DNA of 64,000 nt from an uncultured Paraglaciecola sp. (GCF_937123705.1 NZ_CAKZKO010000098.1:62001-126000), one strand, 5' to 3'; shown: positions 17,173 to 25,663, counted from the first letter of the stretch. Made by a program: numbers and translations. Notes: a model not told the origin generated them from the sequence alone.

Positions 17173-17418
17173 TTAATGGGTGCCCGACAACAAACCAGCG
17201 ACACTCAAATCTTCATCGATTTCTGGCCAGTGAATGCCGTCATCATCACCGAGTAATTCCCAATTGGCGAGCTGCTCAGGGGTTGCTTGCGATAATAGAG
17301 GAAACCACACTAATGGCGCCGAGATTGTACGACCATTAAGTAATTCAACAATTAAATCAGAGTCAGTGCATTTAATAGTATGAGCTTGCGGGTGCAACTC
17401 AACTGCTATAGTGCTCAT
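17173..17418 (-). CDS. DUF2442 domain protein (cassette gene)
   Basis: 81 residues from ATG 17418 with GGAGG six bases upstream; an upstream TTG-type extension to 17454 is not needed. ELLNGRTISAPLVWFPLL and the ending WPEIDEDLSVAGLL are the hallmark of DUF2442. Genes of this family commonly sit directly after DUF4160 genes, and here a broken DUF4160 frame overlaps its start by 20 bases. Some authors suspect a toxin-antitoxin-like pair; activity has not been settled to my knowledge. The gene itself is intact. Confidence 0.85.
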   Translation of the reverse strand: MSTIAVELHPQAHTIKCTDSDLIVELLNGRTISAPLVWFPLLSQATPEQLANWELLGDDDGIHWPEIDEDLSVAGLLSGTH

Positions 17419-17634
17419 TCCAAGCCTCCAAAAATACTTCTTTATTTTCAGCAACTAGTTGCTGAAGCTTACGTAATTCTATTCGAGAAAACCGTGTTGA
17501 ACTAGCTAAAGTTACTGGCTTTAACTAAAATTTAGCGAACATATTCTCTCGCTGTATGTGGATGTGTGCAGGTTCACCATTTTCGTTACTATAAAAGAAG
17601 AAACGAAGGGACCAATTCTTAAAACCGTAGGCAT
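17399..17634 (-). pseudogene. DUF4160 domain gene, broken by frameshift and stop
   Basis: Read on the minus strand from ATG 17634: MPTVLRIGP, then a one-base deletion shifts the frame to RFFFYSNENGEPAHIHIQRE, the family signature with its HIHI core, and NMFAKF is followed by TAG where Trp is expected (KF-W-LKPV). The frame then continues through RIELRKLQQLVAENKE to TGA at 17399, overlapping the DUF2442 start. Two lesions make it non-functional unless the sequence has errors. It forms one cassette with DUF2442. Confidence 0.82.
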
Positions 17635-17672
17635 AAGTTGATTCTATTGAAACTATTCAAACTAGGCAAATA

Positions 17673-17763
17673 ATTAAGCAACGCCCCAATATGGGGCTAA
17701 AAATAGTTTGCTAAAATGTGAAGCGAAGCGGAACCGAGCAAATTGTTTTTAGTCCCGCTTAAT
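17673..17763 (-). other. attC-like recombination site 2 (weak)
   Basis: 91 bases with arms ATTAAGC...GCTTAAT outside and CTAAAAACAATTTGCT against AGCAAACTATTTTTAG inside. There is a 13-base asymmetry, and the ends do not match GTTRRRY well. It is called mainly from its position and folding. Confidence 0.5.
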
Positions 17764-17767
17764 TGGC

Positions 17768-18493
17768 TTATAAGACCTTTTCTACTGACTTATTTTCAAG
17801 TTTAGCTTGACTTTTATAGGTAAGAGAGTGAACAGCAGTATTATATTTACTTTTCATTTCACCTTTAATCGATTCATGAACTTTTTCAAGCTCAATATCC
17901 ATTTCATCTACAGTATCTTCAAACCCTTTCTTTAGTTGCTTTAGAACAGGAATTGAATCAATTGTTGCCCATGTGGTGTTCTTTAAAAAACCTCTCAAAA
18001 ACTCCCCACTAACCATAACAGAAAAATAGGAACCATCTTTATTTTGCTGAAGTAAAGTTACCAGTCTTTCTAAATCTATTTTAGCGCGGATACTGTCGAT
18101 TTCGCCTGAGGCTACCATTTGAGCAATTATATTGATTAATGAGTCAAATAACTCTTCAAGTTTTCCGTCTTTTTTGTGTCTTTCATATAATTGATCAAAA
18201 TCGAAATCTTCATCACCTGAATTTTCAGTAAAAGCCCACTGATGGCTATTTAATTGAGCAATTAATGGTATGATTTTTTGAAATGCAGTAAATGTAGCGT
18301 CTGTGTTTTTATAACTTCCAGAGTACCATTTAGTTCAACGGATAATTTCTTTTAACCAGTTAGGCTGATCTTTAATAGATAGTGCTCGTGCTAAATCCTC
18401 TGCCGCCGAATTACATTGATCAGCTTGGACTTTTTTAGAATAAATATTTTCTTGCACTAACCGAAGAAAAATATTTAAACTGTCATTGTTCAT
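17768..18493 (-). pseudogene. unknown 241-codon cassette gene with an in-frame TGA
   Basis: The frame starts at ATG 18493 with AGGAG five bases upstream (MNNDSLNIFLRLVQENIYSK) and ends at TAA 17768. Codon 53 is TGA (18335-18337) in LKEIIR-stop-TKWYSGSYKN; the frame is otherwise open for the remaining 188 codons, so a single G-to-A change from TGG would explain it. The C-terminal 116 residues (VTLLQQNKDGSYFSVMVSGE, then a charged coiled stretch) could be translated from an internal ATG at 18118. No family recognised. It is flanked by attC-like sites. Confidence 0.7.
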
Positions 18494-18518
18494 TTGACTC
18501 CTAAACCTCGACAGGTCC

Positions 18519-18603
18519 TATAACGCCGCCAACACAGGCCTAGCGAGAGCGAAGTCCAGCCCATGCGTTTTTTACATGTGCGATTGCGCTTGGCTTTGTT
18601 ATA
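18519..18603 (-). other. attC-like recombination site 1
   Basis: 85 bases. Outer arms TATAAC...GTTATA; the arms TATAACAAAGCCAAGC and the complement of TATAACGCCGCCAACA pair imperfectly. The MarC stop codon (18599-18601) lies inside its 5' end, as often seen in cassettes. Confidence 0.72.
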
Positions 18604-19213
18604 ATACACTACCAACCCACTGCTCTAACCCAAGAGCTTCCATGATAAATTCAACGGATAAGGCCGCAAGAATCATCCCCATTAGCCGTGTTAGCAGGGA
18701 TGCTCCGCCTACGCCTATAACTTTAATAATGGTGTTTGATAAAAGCAGAAAAATCAATGTAACCAATAAAACGGATAACATTGTGATCGTAGTGATAACT
18801 TGCTCTTCTATTGTGTATACCTGATTATCAGTAATCAAAATTACAGCTAAAATGGCTCCCGGAGAAGCCGTGGATGGGATTGCCAATGGAAATACGGATA
18901 TATCGTGGCGGGGTTCAGCTGCTTCTTCTGATGAGTTTTGTGAAAAAACCATCTGCAACCCGAATAGAAAGAGAATAATACCGCCGGAAACTTGAAAAGA
19001 AAGAAGGCTAATACCCATAGCGCCGAGCAATAGCTGGCCTATAACGATAGCTCCAATTAAAATTAACGCTGAATAGATAATTGTCTTAAAAGCAGTCTTT
19101 CTTCTATCCTTTGCAGAAAGCTTCGAAGTCAAGCCAACGAAAAGCGCCATAGTTCCGATCGGATCAATAGTAGCCCAAATAATTAGGAAATCATGTAGCA
19201 CTTTATCGATCAT
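18599..19213 (-). CDS. MarC family (UPF0056) membrane protein
   Basis: 204 residues, with about six hydrophobic segments. The N-terminus IIWATIDPIGTMALFVGLTS and the block SGGIILFLFGLQMVF, then FPLAIPSTASPGAI, are the conserved parts of the MarC/YchE family. Function is unknown; the link of MarC to multiple antibiotic resistance was withdrawn. The stop codon overlaps the first attC-like palindrome, so this may be the most upstream cassette gene or a chromosomal gene next to the cluster; no attC is seen upstream of it. Confidence 0.88.
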   Translation of the reverse strand: MIDKVLHDFLIIWATIDPIGTMALFVGLTSKLSAKDRRKTAFKTIIYSALILIGAIVIGQLLLGAMGISLLSFQVSGGIILFLFGLQMVFSQNSSEEAAEPRHDISVFPLAIPSTASPGAILAVILITDNQVYTIEEQVITTITMLSVLLVTLIFLLLSNTIIKVIGVGGASLLTRLMGMILAALSVEFIMEALGLEQWVGSVL

Positions 19214-19642
19214 GTAAATTCTGCCTTTTTGTCAAAACAATATTAATAAGACGCAAAAGCCCGTGTTTAAACACAGGTCATTGTGTTTGATTTATAAGCC
19301 CATTTTTAGCATTGGGCGTAACCTATTGCAAATCCTAAGATTTTTGTCTGACTATTTTTAACATTGTCAAAATACGGCAATTACCTAAGATCTTGCATAT
19401 ATATGGGTGCGGACTAAGACTGTGCTTAATTACCGTCAATGTTTAAGGAAATACCGTGGAAAATCTCTTGTTTTAACATTCATTTCAGAATGGGTGTAGC
19501 ATCGGCATTAGGTTAAACCAATGAGAGTGACATACAGTGGATTTGTCGTTTCACTTGATTTCACCAATTGCGTGTTCCATTTCCAATAAGTGACAGTTAA
19601 GAATTACAGGGAATAGTCACTCGTAAAAAACTGTTCAATTTA
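19214..19642. other. intergenic region with a short palindrome
   Basis: 429 bases between MarC and the DUF6624 gene, both on the minus strand. I see no coding region. An 18-base near-perfect palindrome (CCCGTGTTTAAACACAGG, 19260-19277) lies 47 bases before the MarC start and could be an operator; a small GCCCA...TGGGC hairpin follows near 19290. No integrase or attI site is recognised. Confidence 0.5.
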
Positions 19643-20263
19643 TCATTGACTCAAATTATTTAAACGTTCTAGACTTCTCTCAAATTCAGCCAAAGGCGGC
19701 ATTCCCATTTGGTTTCTTAATTGGTCTACACTGTCGCGGTTTTTAATGGGGGCAAAGATAACCTTGTCGTTAACCACCTTAGCTTGGGTGCCAAATACCT
19801 GTTTTTTCCCTAATTTAATAGACACCTTATCGGTAAATTCGGCCACGTCTTTTCCCTCAATCCCATCTTTGTTTATGTATGATTGAATAATCAAAGGCAG
19901 CAAATTTTGTTGAAATGCTAGATCGTTAGAGTGTTGCGCTAAGCTAAACGCCGCTAATACGCCTTTTTCGCCTACTTGTGATTTTGATGGCCAGCCATGT
20001 AAAGCAATGATTTCCTTTAGCGTTTGCGAATGTAGGTTTTCTATATTTGACGTTAATGACTGAAGTGCTGGTGGAATATCTGTGGGAGCATAATGACTTA
20101 TGTCTTGCTGGATTTGGCGGTTTTGTTCAGCCATCTTTAGTAGCTGCTGTTGTAATTGGGTATTCGTTTGCGCCAGTGCAGCAAACGAATAAGAAACCCA
20201 TACAAAACAAACCATAACCGGCAAAAATAGCGTGTTAAGTCGATTCGCATTTTGATTTGCCAT
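19643..20263 (-). CDS. exported DUF6624 domain protein
   Basis: 206 residues from ATG 20263; a GTG four codons earlier is possible. A signal peptide with cleavage near ALAQ is followed by a helical stretch (QLQQQLLKMAEQNRQIQQD) and the DUF6624 core: LHGWPSKSQVGEKGVLAAFSLAQHS, LTDKVSIKLGKKQVFGTQAK-like blocks. Function is unknown. It begins 12 bases after the dUTPase stop and is probably co-transcribed with it and cca. Confidence 0.78.
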   Translation of the reverse strand: MANQNANRLNTLFLPVMVCFVWVSYSFAALAQTNTQLQQQLLKMAEQNRQIQQDISHYAPTDIPPALQSLTSNIENLHSQTLKEIIALHGWPSKSQVGEKGVLAAFSLAQHSNDLAFQQNLLPLIIQSYINKDGIEGKDVAEFTDKVSIKLGKKQVFGTQAKVVNDKVIFAPIKNRDSVDQLRNQMGMPPLAEFERSLERLNNLSQ

Positions 20264-20275
20264 TTTGTACTGCAC

Positions 20276-20929
20276 TTAGCTTAGATATCGCTGTTTTAAG
20301 CCAGCGTAAACTTTGTCACTATAATCGGTTAACTCAATATCTAAACTGTTTAACACCTCGACCAAATGTTCGTTGTCTTCTCGGCCATTCCAGAGCTTTT
20401 GATAAGTGCCTTCTTTATAACCGTGGTCTTGTCGAAAGAAGTTCAGTACGTTTTTGCCCACGTATTGGCGATATAACTCGTCGGAATCCATTTCTGCTTG
20501 TTCAACAATCTTTAAAAATAATGGCACATCAAAACGTTTAGCAGCACATAAGCCGGCCATTAATTCGAGATTATCGAGAATATCTTGTTCAGTGAATACA
20601 TACTCCTTGCCATCGAAAGTGACTTGAGTACGATTTGAAGCCAGTTGCTCGGCTATGGTAGTGGCCGATTGTTGAATATCACCGTTAAATCCGATAATGA
20701 TATCCGACAACGCAAAATGCCAAATATCCACAAGTTCCATTTGTAGTTGCGGCAAATCTTTGCGCTGGGCTTTCCACCATTTCCAGCCGTGGTGCTCTAT
20801 GCCTTCGACCGATTCAATCATAGCGGCCCGTAAATAAGCATAACCTGCGCTAAGCCAAACTGGGTTAACCTTTTTATTCATGCCGTCTTGCAGCGATAAC
20901 ATAGTGGCGAGTTGGGTTGAACTGAGCAT
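20276..20929 (-). CDS. dimeric (MazG-superfamily) dUTP diphosphatase
   Basis: 217 residues. ESVEGIEHHGWKWWK and ELVDIWHFALSD carry the ExxE/ExxD metal-binding pattern of the all-alpha dUTPase_2 family, unrelated to the trimeric Dut fold. YRQYVGKNVLNFFRQDHGYKEGTY is also characteristic. It hydrolyses dUTP (and dUDP) to dUMP, keeping uracil out of DNA. Located 25 bases downstream of cca on the same strand. Confidence 0.88.
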   Translation of the reverse strand: MLSSTQLATMLSLQDGMNKKVNPVWLSAGYAYLRAAMIESVEGIEHHGWKWWKAQRKDLPQLQMELVDIWHFALSDIIIGFNGDIQQSATTIAEQLASNRTQVTFDGKEYVFTEQDILDNLELMAGLCAAKRFDVPLFLKIVEQAEMDSDELYRQYVGKNVLNFFRQDHGYKEGTYQKLWNGREDNEHLVEVLNSLDIELTDYSDKVYAGLKQRYLS

Positions 20930-20954
20930 AATGCAGATTGTCCTTTTGTAATTT

Positions 20955-22187
20955 TTATAAATTGTTATAAGTATTTTTGAAAGTCTGAATAGCGCTAATA
21001 CGCTGTTGTTCGGTTTGCTCTTTAATGGCTTTGCCTTGGTATCCTTGGGCCACTATGGCTTTAATATCTACGCTGACTGCTGCCTCATAAGCCTGCCAAA
21101 TATATTCAGCGTTGGGGTAGTCGCTATTTTCAAAGCCGGTCCTGCCTCTGGCATCGGCTTTACAGGCCAATAAAAAATCGGCAAACCTTTGTGGTTTGCG
21201 CCAAACATCACAGCGATTCAACATAGTGAGTACAGTGCTGGCTTTTAATTCAAAAGCGCGGTGTAAATGGCTATGAAACTCGCCCACCATTAATCCAAGT
21301 TCCCGGCAGTCATTAGGGGCTTTTAAGCGGTCACATAAGGTGTTGATTGCCTTTAAACCGAGTTTTTCATGGCCCTGATGTGATGGCCATTGGTCGGCTG
21401 GGGTTAGGCCTTTACCTAAATCATGTACCAGGGCTGCAAATCGTACACTGAGTTTATCCGACAGTTTTACGGCTTGCTGCAACACCATCATAGTATGAAT
21501 GCCAGAGTCAATTTCGGGGTGCCACTTGGGTGGATTAGGAATACCCCATAGTGTGTGTAATTCAGGGAACCACACAGCTAAGGCCCCACAGGTTTTAAGG
21601 TTTTCAAAATAGACGTCTGGATGAAGCTCCAACAGACTGCGAGCGGTTTCTTGCCACACCCGTTCGGCGCTGAGGGCGGAGAGTTCACCAGAATCGACTA
21701 TTGATTGCATAAGCGCCATGGTTTCTGGTGCTATGCAAAACCCTAAGCTGTGATAACGTGCCGCAAATCTAGCCACGCGCAATACTCGTAGTGGATCTTC
21801 TACAAAAGCGTCTGACACATGGCGTAGCAATTTATTGTTTAAATCTTGCTGGCCATTATAAGGGTCGATGATATTGCCTTGGTCATCCATTGCCATTGCA
21901 TTAATGGTTAAATCTCGGCGTAATAAATCTTCTTCTAAGGTTACTTTACTTGAAGCGTCACAACTAAAGCCGGTGTAACCCGCGCCTACTTTTCGTTCGA
22001 TGCGGGCGAGGGCATATTCTTCTTTGGTTTTAGGATGTAAAAATACCGGAAAATCAGCGCCCACAGCTTGATAGCCTAACGCTAACATGTGTTCGGACGT
22101 GCTACCAACTACCACCCAGTCGCGGTCTTTTATGGAGCGGCCAAGCAACTTGTCGCGCACCGCACCACCTACTAAATACGTTTGCAT
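20955..22187 (-). CDS. cca: multifunctional CCA tRNA nucleotidyltransferase
   Basis: 410 residues. [13 protein letters not shown] and [10 protein letters not shown] form the nucleotidyltransferase active site with catalytic Asp residues; [12 protein letters not shown] and [16 protein letters not shown] follow. The C-terminal HD domain ([10 protein letters not shown]) gives the 2',3'-phosphodiesterase/phosphatase activities of the gammaproteobacterial form. It adds or repairs the 3' CCA of tRNAs. It heads the unit cca-dUTPase-DUF6624. Length matches E. coli Cca (412). Confidence 0.95.
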   Translation of the reverse strand: MQTYLVGGAVRDKLLGRSIKDRDWVVVGSTSEHMLALGYQAVGADFPVFLHPKTKEEYALARIERKVGAGYTGFSCDASSKVTLEEDLLRRDLTINAMAMDDQGNIIDPYNGQQDLNNKLLRHVSDAFVEDPLRVLRVARFAARYHSLGFCIAPETMALMQSIVDSGELSALSAERVWQETARSLLELHPDVYFENLKTCGALAVWFPELHTLWGIPNPPKWHPEIDSGIHTMMVLQQAVKLSDKLSVRFAALVHDLGKGLTPADQWPSHQGHEKLGLKAINTLCDRLKAPNDCRELGLMVGEFHSHLHRAFELKASTVLTMLNRCDVWRKPQRFADFLLACKADARGRTGFENSDYPNAEYIWQAYEAAVSVDIKAIVAQGYQGKAIKEQTEQQRISAIQTFKNTYNNL

Positions 22188-22365
22188 AAGAACCTAAAAT
22201 ATTTCATTAGGGGTATTATGCCTTAGACCTTGGCATTGCAGAAGTCACATAGAAGCAAAATCAGGATTAAAATAGCCATAGTCTCTTTGACAATACCTAA
22301 CTAACTGGGTAGTTTAGGCGCAATATTTATACGCTTGCTTTTTCACGGACTTGTCTGCTTAACTT

Positions 22366-23277
22366 ATGTACCTCAACTATTTTGGATTATCAGATAATCC
22401 GTTTTCCATCGCCCCTAATCCCGACTATTTGTATATGAGCCCGCGGCACAAAGAGGCCTTAGCGCATCTAACTTTTGGTTTGCGTGAAAGTGGAGGCTTT
22501 GTGATGCTAACGGGTGAAGTGGGCACCGGAAAAACCACAGTCTCTCGCAAGTTAATGCAGCAGTTACCAGAAAACACTCAAGTGGCGATGATTTTAAACC
22601 CTACTTTGTCGGCGCTAGAATTGCTGGGCACTATATGCAACGAGCTGGGCATCGAATACAAACGTAAACATGCCAGTCTTAAATATTTTACCGACCAAAT
22701 TCTTACCAAGTTAGCCAATAACCATGAGCACGGCATCAATACTGTGTTGATCGTGGATGAAGCGCAACACCTGTTACCTGAAGTTTTGGAACAACTTAGA
22801 TTACTCACTAACCTAGAAACCAATCGCGAGAAACTCCTTAAAGTGGTGTTAATTGGTCAGCCAGAATTACAACAATTGCTTAAACGCAATGAATTAAGGC
22901 AATTAGCCCAGCGCATTACCGCTCGTTATCACTTACTGCCATTAAGCTCTGCCGAAGTGGGAGCATATATGGGCCATAGATTAGGGGTGGCTAACGGCGA
23001 CATTAGTGTGTTTTCAAATGCCACCATTCGCGCCGCGTTTGATATTACCGGCGGGATCCCTAGGGTGATTAATTTATTGTGTGATAGAGCATTAACCTTA
23101 ACTTTTACGAAACAAATTCCTGTGGTTCCTCAACATATTTTTGTTGCGGCCGCCGAGCAAATTTTGGGTGAGGATGTGGTGAAACAACGACAAGGAAAGC
23201 GCTGGACTTATACCTTGTTGGGCTTGTTTTCAGTGGCGACAGTTATTGGCTATTTAGTAGGTCAGTTCAATGCTTAA
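22366..23277 (+). CDS. ExeA-type AAA ATPase (type II secretion accessory)
   Basis: 303 residues. The N-terminus YLNYFGLSDNPFSIAPNPDYLYMS is typical of ExeA/GspA and MshM; Walker A GEVGTGKTT, Walker B TVLIVDEAQHL and a sensor region RQLAQRITARYHL follow. A single C-terminal membrane segment (YTLLGLFSVATVIGYLVG) ends the protein, so the periplasmic peptidoglycan-binding part found in long ExeA is missing. It overlaps the GspB-like gene by 8 bases, matching the exeAB arrangement that helps assemble the secretin. Confidence 0.85.
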   Translation: MYLNYFGLSDNPFSIAPNPDYLYMSPRHKEALAHLTFGLRESGGFVMLTGEVGTGKTTVSRKLMQQLPENTQVAMILNPTLSALELLGTICNELGIEYKRKHASLKYFTDQILTKLANNHEHGINTVLIVDEAQHLLPEVLEQLRLLTNLETNREKLLKVVLIGQPELQQLLKRNELRQLAQRITARYHLLPLSSAEVGAYMGHRLGVANGDISVFSNATIRAAFDITGGIPRVINLLCDRALTLTFTKQIPVVPQHIFVAAAEQILGEDVVKQRQGKRWTYTLLGLFSVATVIGYLVGQFNA

Positions 23278-24271
23278 AAATATCGATATTCAAAACTTAC
23301 AATCAGGCATGGTGATTGTGAAAGTCACTAAGCAAAATGGGCCGATTAAAATTAAAAAATCAGGTTTAGTGACTAGCCAAGATATGGTGCAAGGCTTGAT
23401 TGAAATGGGCGTGCAACAAGTGGCCATCGATCCCGACCAGACCGTTGAAGTTGAAGCGCCAACGATTAAAAAGTCTGCCACCCGCAGAATGCTTGAAAGC
23501 AATAACGCTACCCAGGCTCGTACTGATGATGGCGGCTCAGAGCAGTTTCATCGCAGTTTGTTTTTACCCTCAGTGCAAAGTATTCCTTCGGCTTGGCAGT
23601 TTTATGCTAAGCGTTATGGCGTAGCGGCCTTTATTACGCTAGGCGGGCTAGGGTTTGGTTGGACCTTAGCCAATTACCAATCGGTAGCTTTAATATTTAG
23701 TCCTGAGCCTGCTAAAACGGTAGTAAATATTGAATCGCCCGTTACTGAGTCTGAACAGCTTAATACTCCAATCAAGGAAGTCATATCAGAAGCTACCTCA
23801 ACGAATAAACAACCTGATGTCACCGCCTCTACAACGCAACAGTCAGCTACTATTCCACCAGAAACGACACAAGGTGCTGTGGTACCGGACAATACCCCAA
23901 CCACCACTTCCACCTCTGAGCCGCAATCGCAAATTTCTGCCGATGTTTTAGCGAGATTTAGAAAAGCCGTGACCGAAATTGAGGGAGCACCTACACCACA
24001 GGTGCCCGTTGATGATCCCCCCAATAATGACAATGTTCCCAGAATTGATCAGCTACCTGCTTGGGTTATGACAAGACTGCCTAGCATGGCTTTTTCGGCG
24101 CATATGTATGCATCTGAGGAATCTGAGAGATGGGTGAGGGTGAATGGTACAAGAATGGTTGAAGGTGATAAAATTGATGGTGAAATTGAAATTGTCCGCA
24201 TCGAACCCCAGCGAGTTATTCTAAATTACTCTGGACAAACCTTCGCGATGGCTGCCTTAACAGACTGGTAA
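23270..24271 (+). CDS. GspB-like protein with an N-terminal DUF3391-type domain
   Basis: 333 residues. Residues 1-60 (NLQSGMVIVKVTKQNGPIKI...GVQQVAID) look like the DUF3391 domain normally found ahead of HD-GYP domains. A membrane segment lies at about 116-138, then a Thr/Pro/Ser-rich periplasmic linker. The last 75 residues (LPAWVMTRLPSMAFSAHMYA...VRVNGTRMVEGD) are the GspB C-terminal domain, as in ExeB/PulB. The upstream gene encodes the ExeA partner. The cytoplasmic DUF3391 fused to GspB is unusual in my experience. Confidence 0.82.
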   Translation: MLKNIDIQNLQSGMVIVKVTKQNGPIKIKKSGLVTSQDMVQGLIEMGVQQVAIDPDQTVEVEAPTIKKSATRRMLESNNATQARTDDGGSEQFHRSLFLPSVQSIPSAWQFYAKRYGVAAFITLGGLGFGWTLANYQSVALIFSPEPAKTVVNIESPVTESEQLNTPIKEVISEATSTNKQPDVTASTTQQSATIPPETTQGAVVPDNTPTTTSTSEPQSQISADVLARFRKAVTEIEGAPTPQVPVDDPPNNDNVPRIDQLPAWVMTRLPSMAFSAHMYASEESERWVRVNGTRMVEGDKIDGEIEIVRIEPQRVILNYSGQTFAMAALTDW

Positions 24272-24285
24272 AGAAGTGATTATTC

Positions 24286-24318
24286 AAACCGATACGCTAA
24301 CTTCTAGAATATCGGTTT
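24286..24318. terminator. possible bidirectional terminator
   Basis: Arms AAACCGATA (24286-24294) and TATCGGTTT (24310-24318) pair perfectly around a 15-base loop, between the convergent gspB-like and HD-GYP genes. The U-tract is short on either side. Confidence 0.5.
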
Positions 24319-24332
24319 AAGGTCAAATTGTG

Positions 24333-25499
24333 TTAAAACGTCTTTTTTAAGAAACTCGACAAGTTTAGCCCATGCTCATCAGAAGAGACGCTACTTTCAA
24401 TTTTGTCATTCACTTTGGATAAATCAACTTGGGTCACTTCATCTAATTGAGTAGTAAGGTTAAAAAACACCATTACCACGGGTTTTGATGGTTGCTGAGG
24501 ATTGAGGCGCAGCACCATGGCCAGTTTACCGCTAGCCAGCTTTATGACCGAACCTATTGGATAAATGCCAATACAACTAATAAACTTAGTCACTAGCTCC
24601 GTGTCTAACCCCAAATCTTCATTTTTCATTTTTTTAAGGGCATCAGCAGGGCAGTACGCTTCGCGGTAGGGCCTGGTAGAAGTTAATGAATCATAAGTAT
24701 CCACTATTGCAGCCATTCTGCCATATTGAGATATTTGCTCACCAATTAAACCCTTGGGGTATCCACTACCATCGAGTTTCTCTTGGTGCTGCTTGATTAC
24801 TGTCAGGCTGATGGTATCAATACTTTCAAAAGGCTCTAACAGTTTTAAGGCAATATCAACATGGGTCTGTACTTTCTGGGTTTCTTGCTCGTTCAAATCA
24901 TCTGCTTTTTGGGTTAATAGTAGCGGCATTTTGATCATACCAATATCCATTAGTAAAGCCCCAGCTCCCAAATGCCTTAGAGTATTTGTTTCAATTTCAA
25001 GTGAACGACCAAACATCACCATTAATACCGCACAACTGATACTGTGCTCTAATATATATTGGTCACTTTCTTTAAGCATAGTAATAATGCCCAGCGCATC
25101 ACTGCATTCAAATGCACTCTTAACAAGCTCTTCGGTAATAGCATTAACATCATCAAGATCGGTGATTTTACCTTTGGATACCTGCTTAATAATGCGTGCT
25201 TGGATTGATTTAGCTTGACTATGAAGTTTAAGTGAATTGGCTAATTGTTGCTTATAACTTAAACCCGAAGCGTTAACGTAATTGTCTGGCTTGTTGGTTT
25301 CTTTTTCTTCTTCCTTAAGATGAGTACTTTTGGTGAGATCAATTTCAAGCTGTAAAATCCCCTTTTTAGCAAGTTCATCAATGGCTTTTTGAGTGGTAAT
25401 TTTACCGGCAGAAGTTACAGAAATCTTACCGGTTTGTTGAGTCACTTTGACGACAAACATACCAACGACTAACGCATCCATATTGACCAGTTCTAACAT
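24333..25499 (-). CDS. degenerate HD-GYP domain protein with DUF3391
   Basis: 388 residues. Residues 1-60 form a DUF3391 domain similar to that of the convergent GspB-like protein. The HD-GYP domain spans about 130-300: EHS (His152), QTHVD (His213) and DGSGYP are kept, but the HD pair reads Met184-Asp185 (ALLMDIGMIKMP) and the HHE motif reads His238-Gln239-Glu240. Two metal ligands are thus missing, and c-di-GMP phosphodiesterase activity is doubtful; a sensing role is more likely (inference). The C-terminal 80 residues are not recognised. Confidence 0.85.
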   Translation of the reverse strand: MLELVNMDALVVGMFVVKVTQQTGKISVTSAGKITTQKAIDELAKKGILQLEIDLTKSTHLKEEEKETNKPDNYVNASGLSYKQQLANSLKLHSQAKSIQARIIKQVSKGKITDLDDVNAITEELVKSAFECSDALGIITMLKESDQYILEHSISCAVLMVMFGRSLEIETNTLRHLGAGALLMDIGMIKMPLLLTQKADDLNEQETQKVQTHVDIALKLLEPFESIDTISLTVIKQHQEKLDGSGYPKGLIGEQISQYGRMAAIVDTYDSLTSTRPYREAYCPADALKKMKNEDLGLDTELVTKFISCIGIYPIGSVIKLASGKLAMVLRLNPQQPSKPVVMVFFNLTTQLDEVTQVDLSKVNDKIESSVSSDEHGLNLSSFLKKTF

Positions 25500-25610
25500 A
25501 GCATCATTTTTTGAGTGAACAGGTGTTCAATTCTTAGAGAAATAGACATTGCAGTCAAGGGGCAAGGCAAATAATTATAGGTAACTGGCAATTAAAAACT
25601 GACGACCTTG

Positions 25611-25637
25611 TTAAGAACAGCAGATAGCTGCTCTTAA
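25611..25637 (-). terminator. hairpin after the small membrane protein gene
   Basis: Eleven-base arms TTAAGAACAGC and GCTGCTCTTAA, one mismatch, loop of five. It lies 27 bases beyond the stop at 25664 on the minus strand; no strong U-tract. Confidence 0.45.
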
Positions 25638-25663
25638 CGTCAAAAGTGTAGGCTGTATCCTTC

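Larger units (their letters stand above)
16234..18603 (-). mobile_element. integrase-less integron cassette cluster (CALIN-like)
   Basis: Five imperfect palindromes with RYYYAAC/GTTRRRY-like ends (16234-16306, 16595-16653, 17078-17154, 17673-17763, 18519-18603) each lie just 3' of a minus-strand gene or gene pair: DUF6868, RidA-like, DUF4160/DUF2442, an unknown gene and MarC. Gene-then-palindrome units in one orientation are the layout of integron cassettes. No intI tyrosine recombinase is present in the window, so this fits a cluster of attC sites lacking an integrase. The fourth site is weaker than the others. The promoter-proximal end may lie near 19213, where MarC starts. Confidence 0.75.

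Noticed and set aside
17768..18118. A stand-alone 116-residue gene
   Set aside because: The same frame continues upstream past a single stop to a good ribosome site at 18493, so it is better read as the end of one broken gene.
18335..18337. The in-frame TGA as a selenocysteine codon
   Set aside because: No SECIS-like hairpin is evident just after it and the context (IIR-stop-TKWY) favours Trp; a simple nonsense change is likelier.
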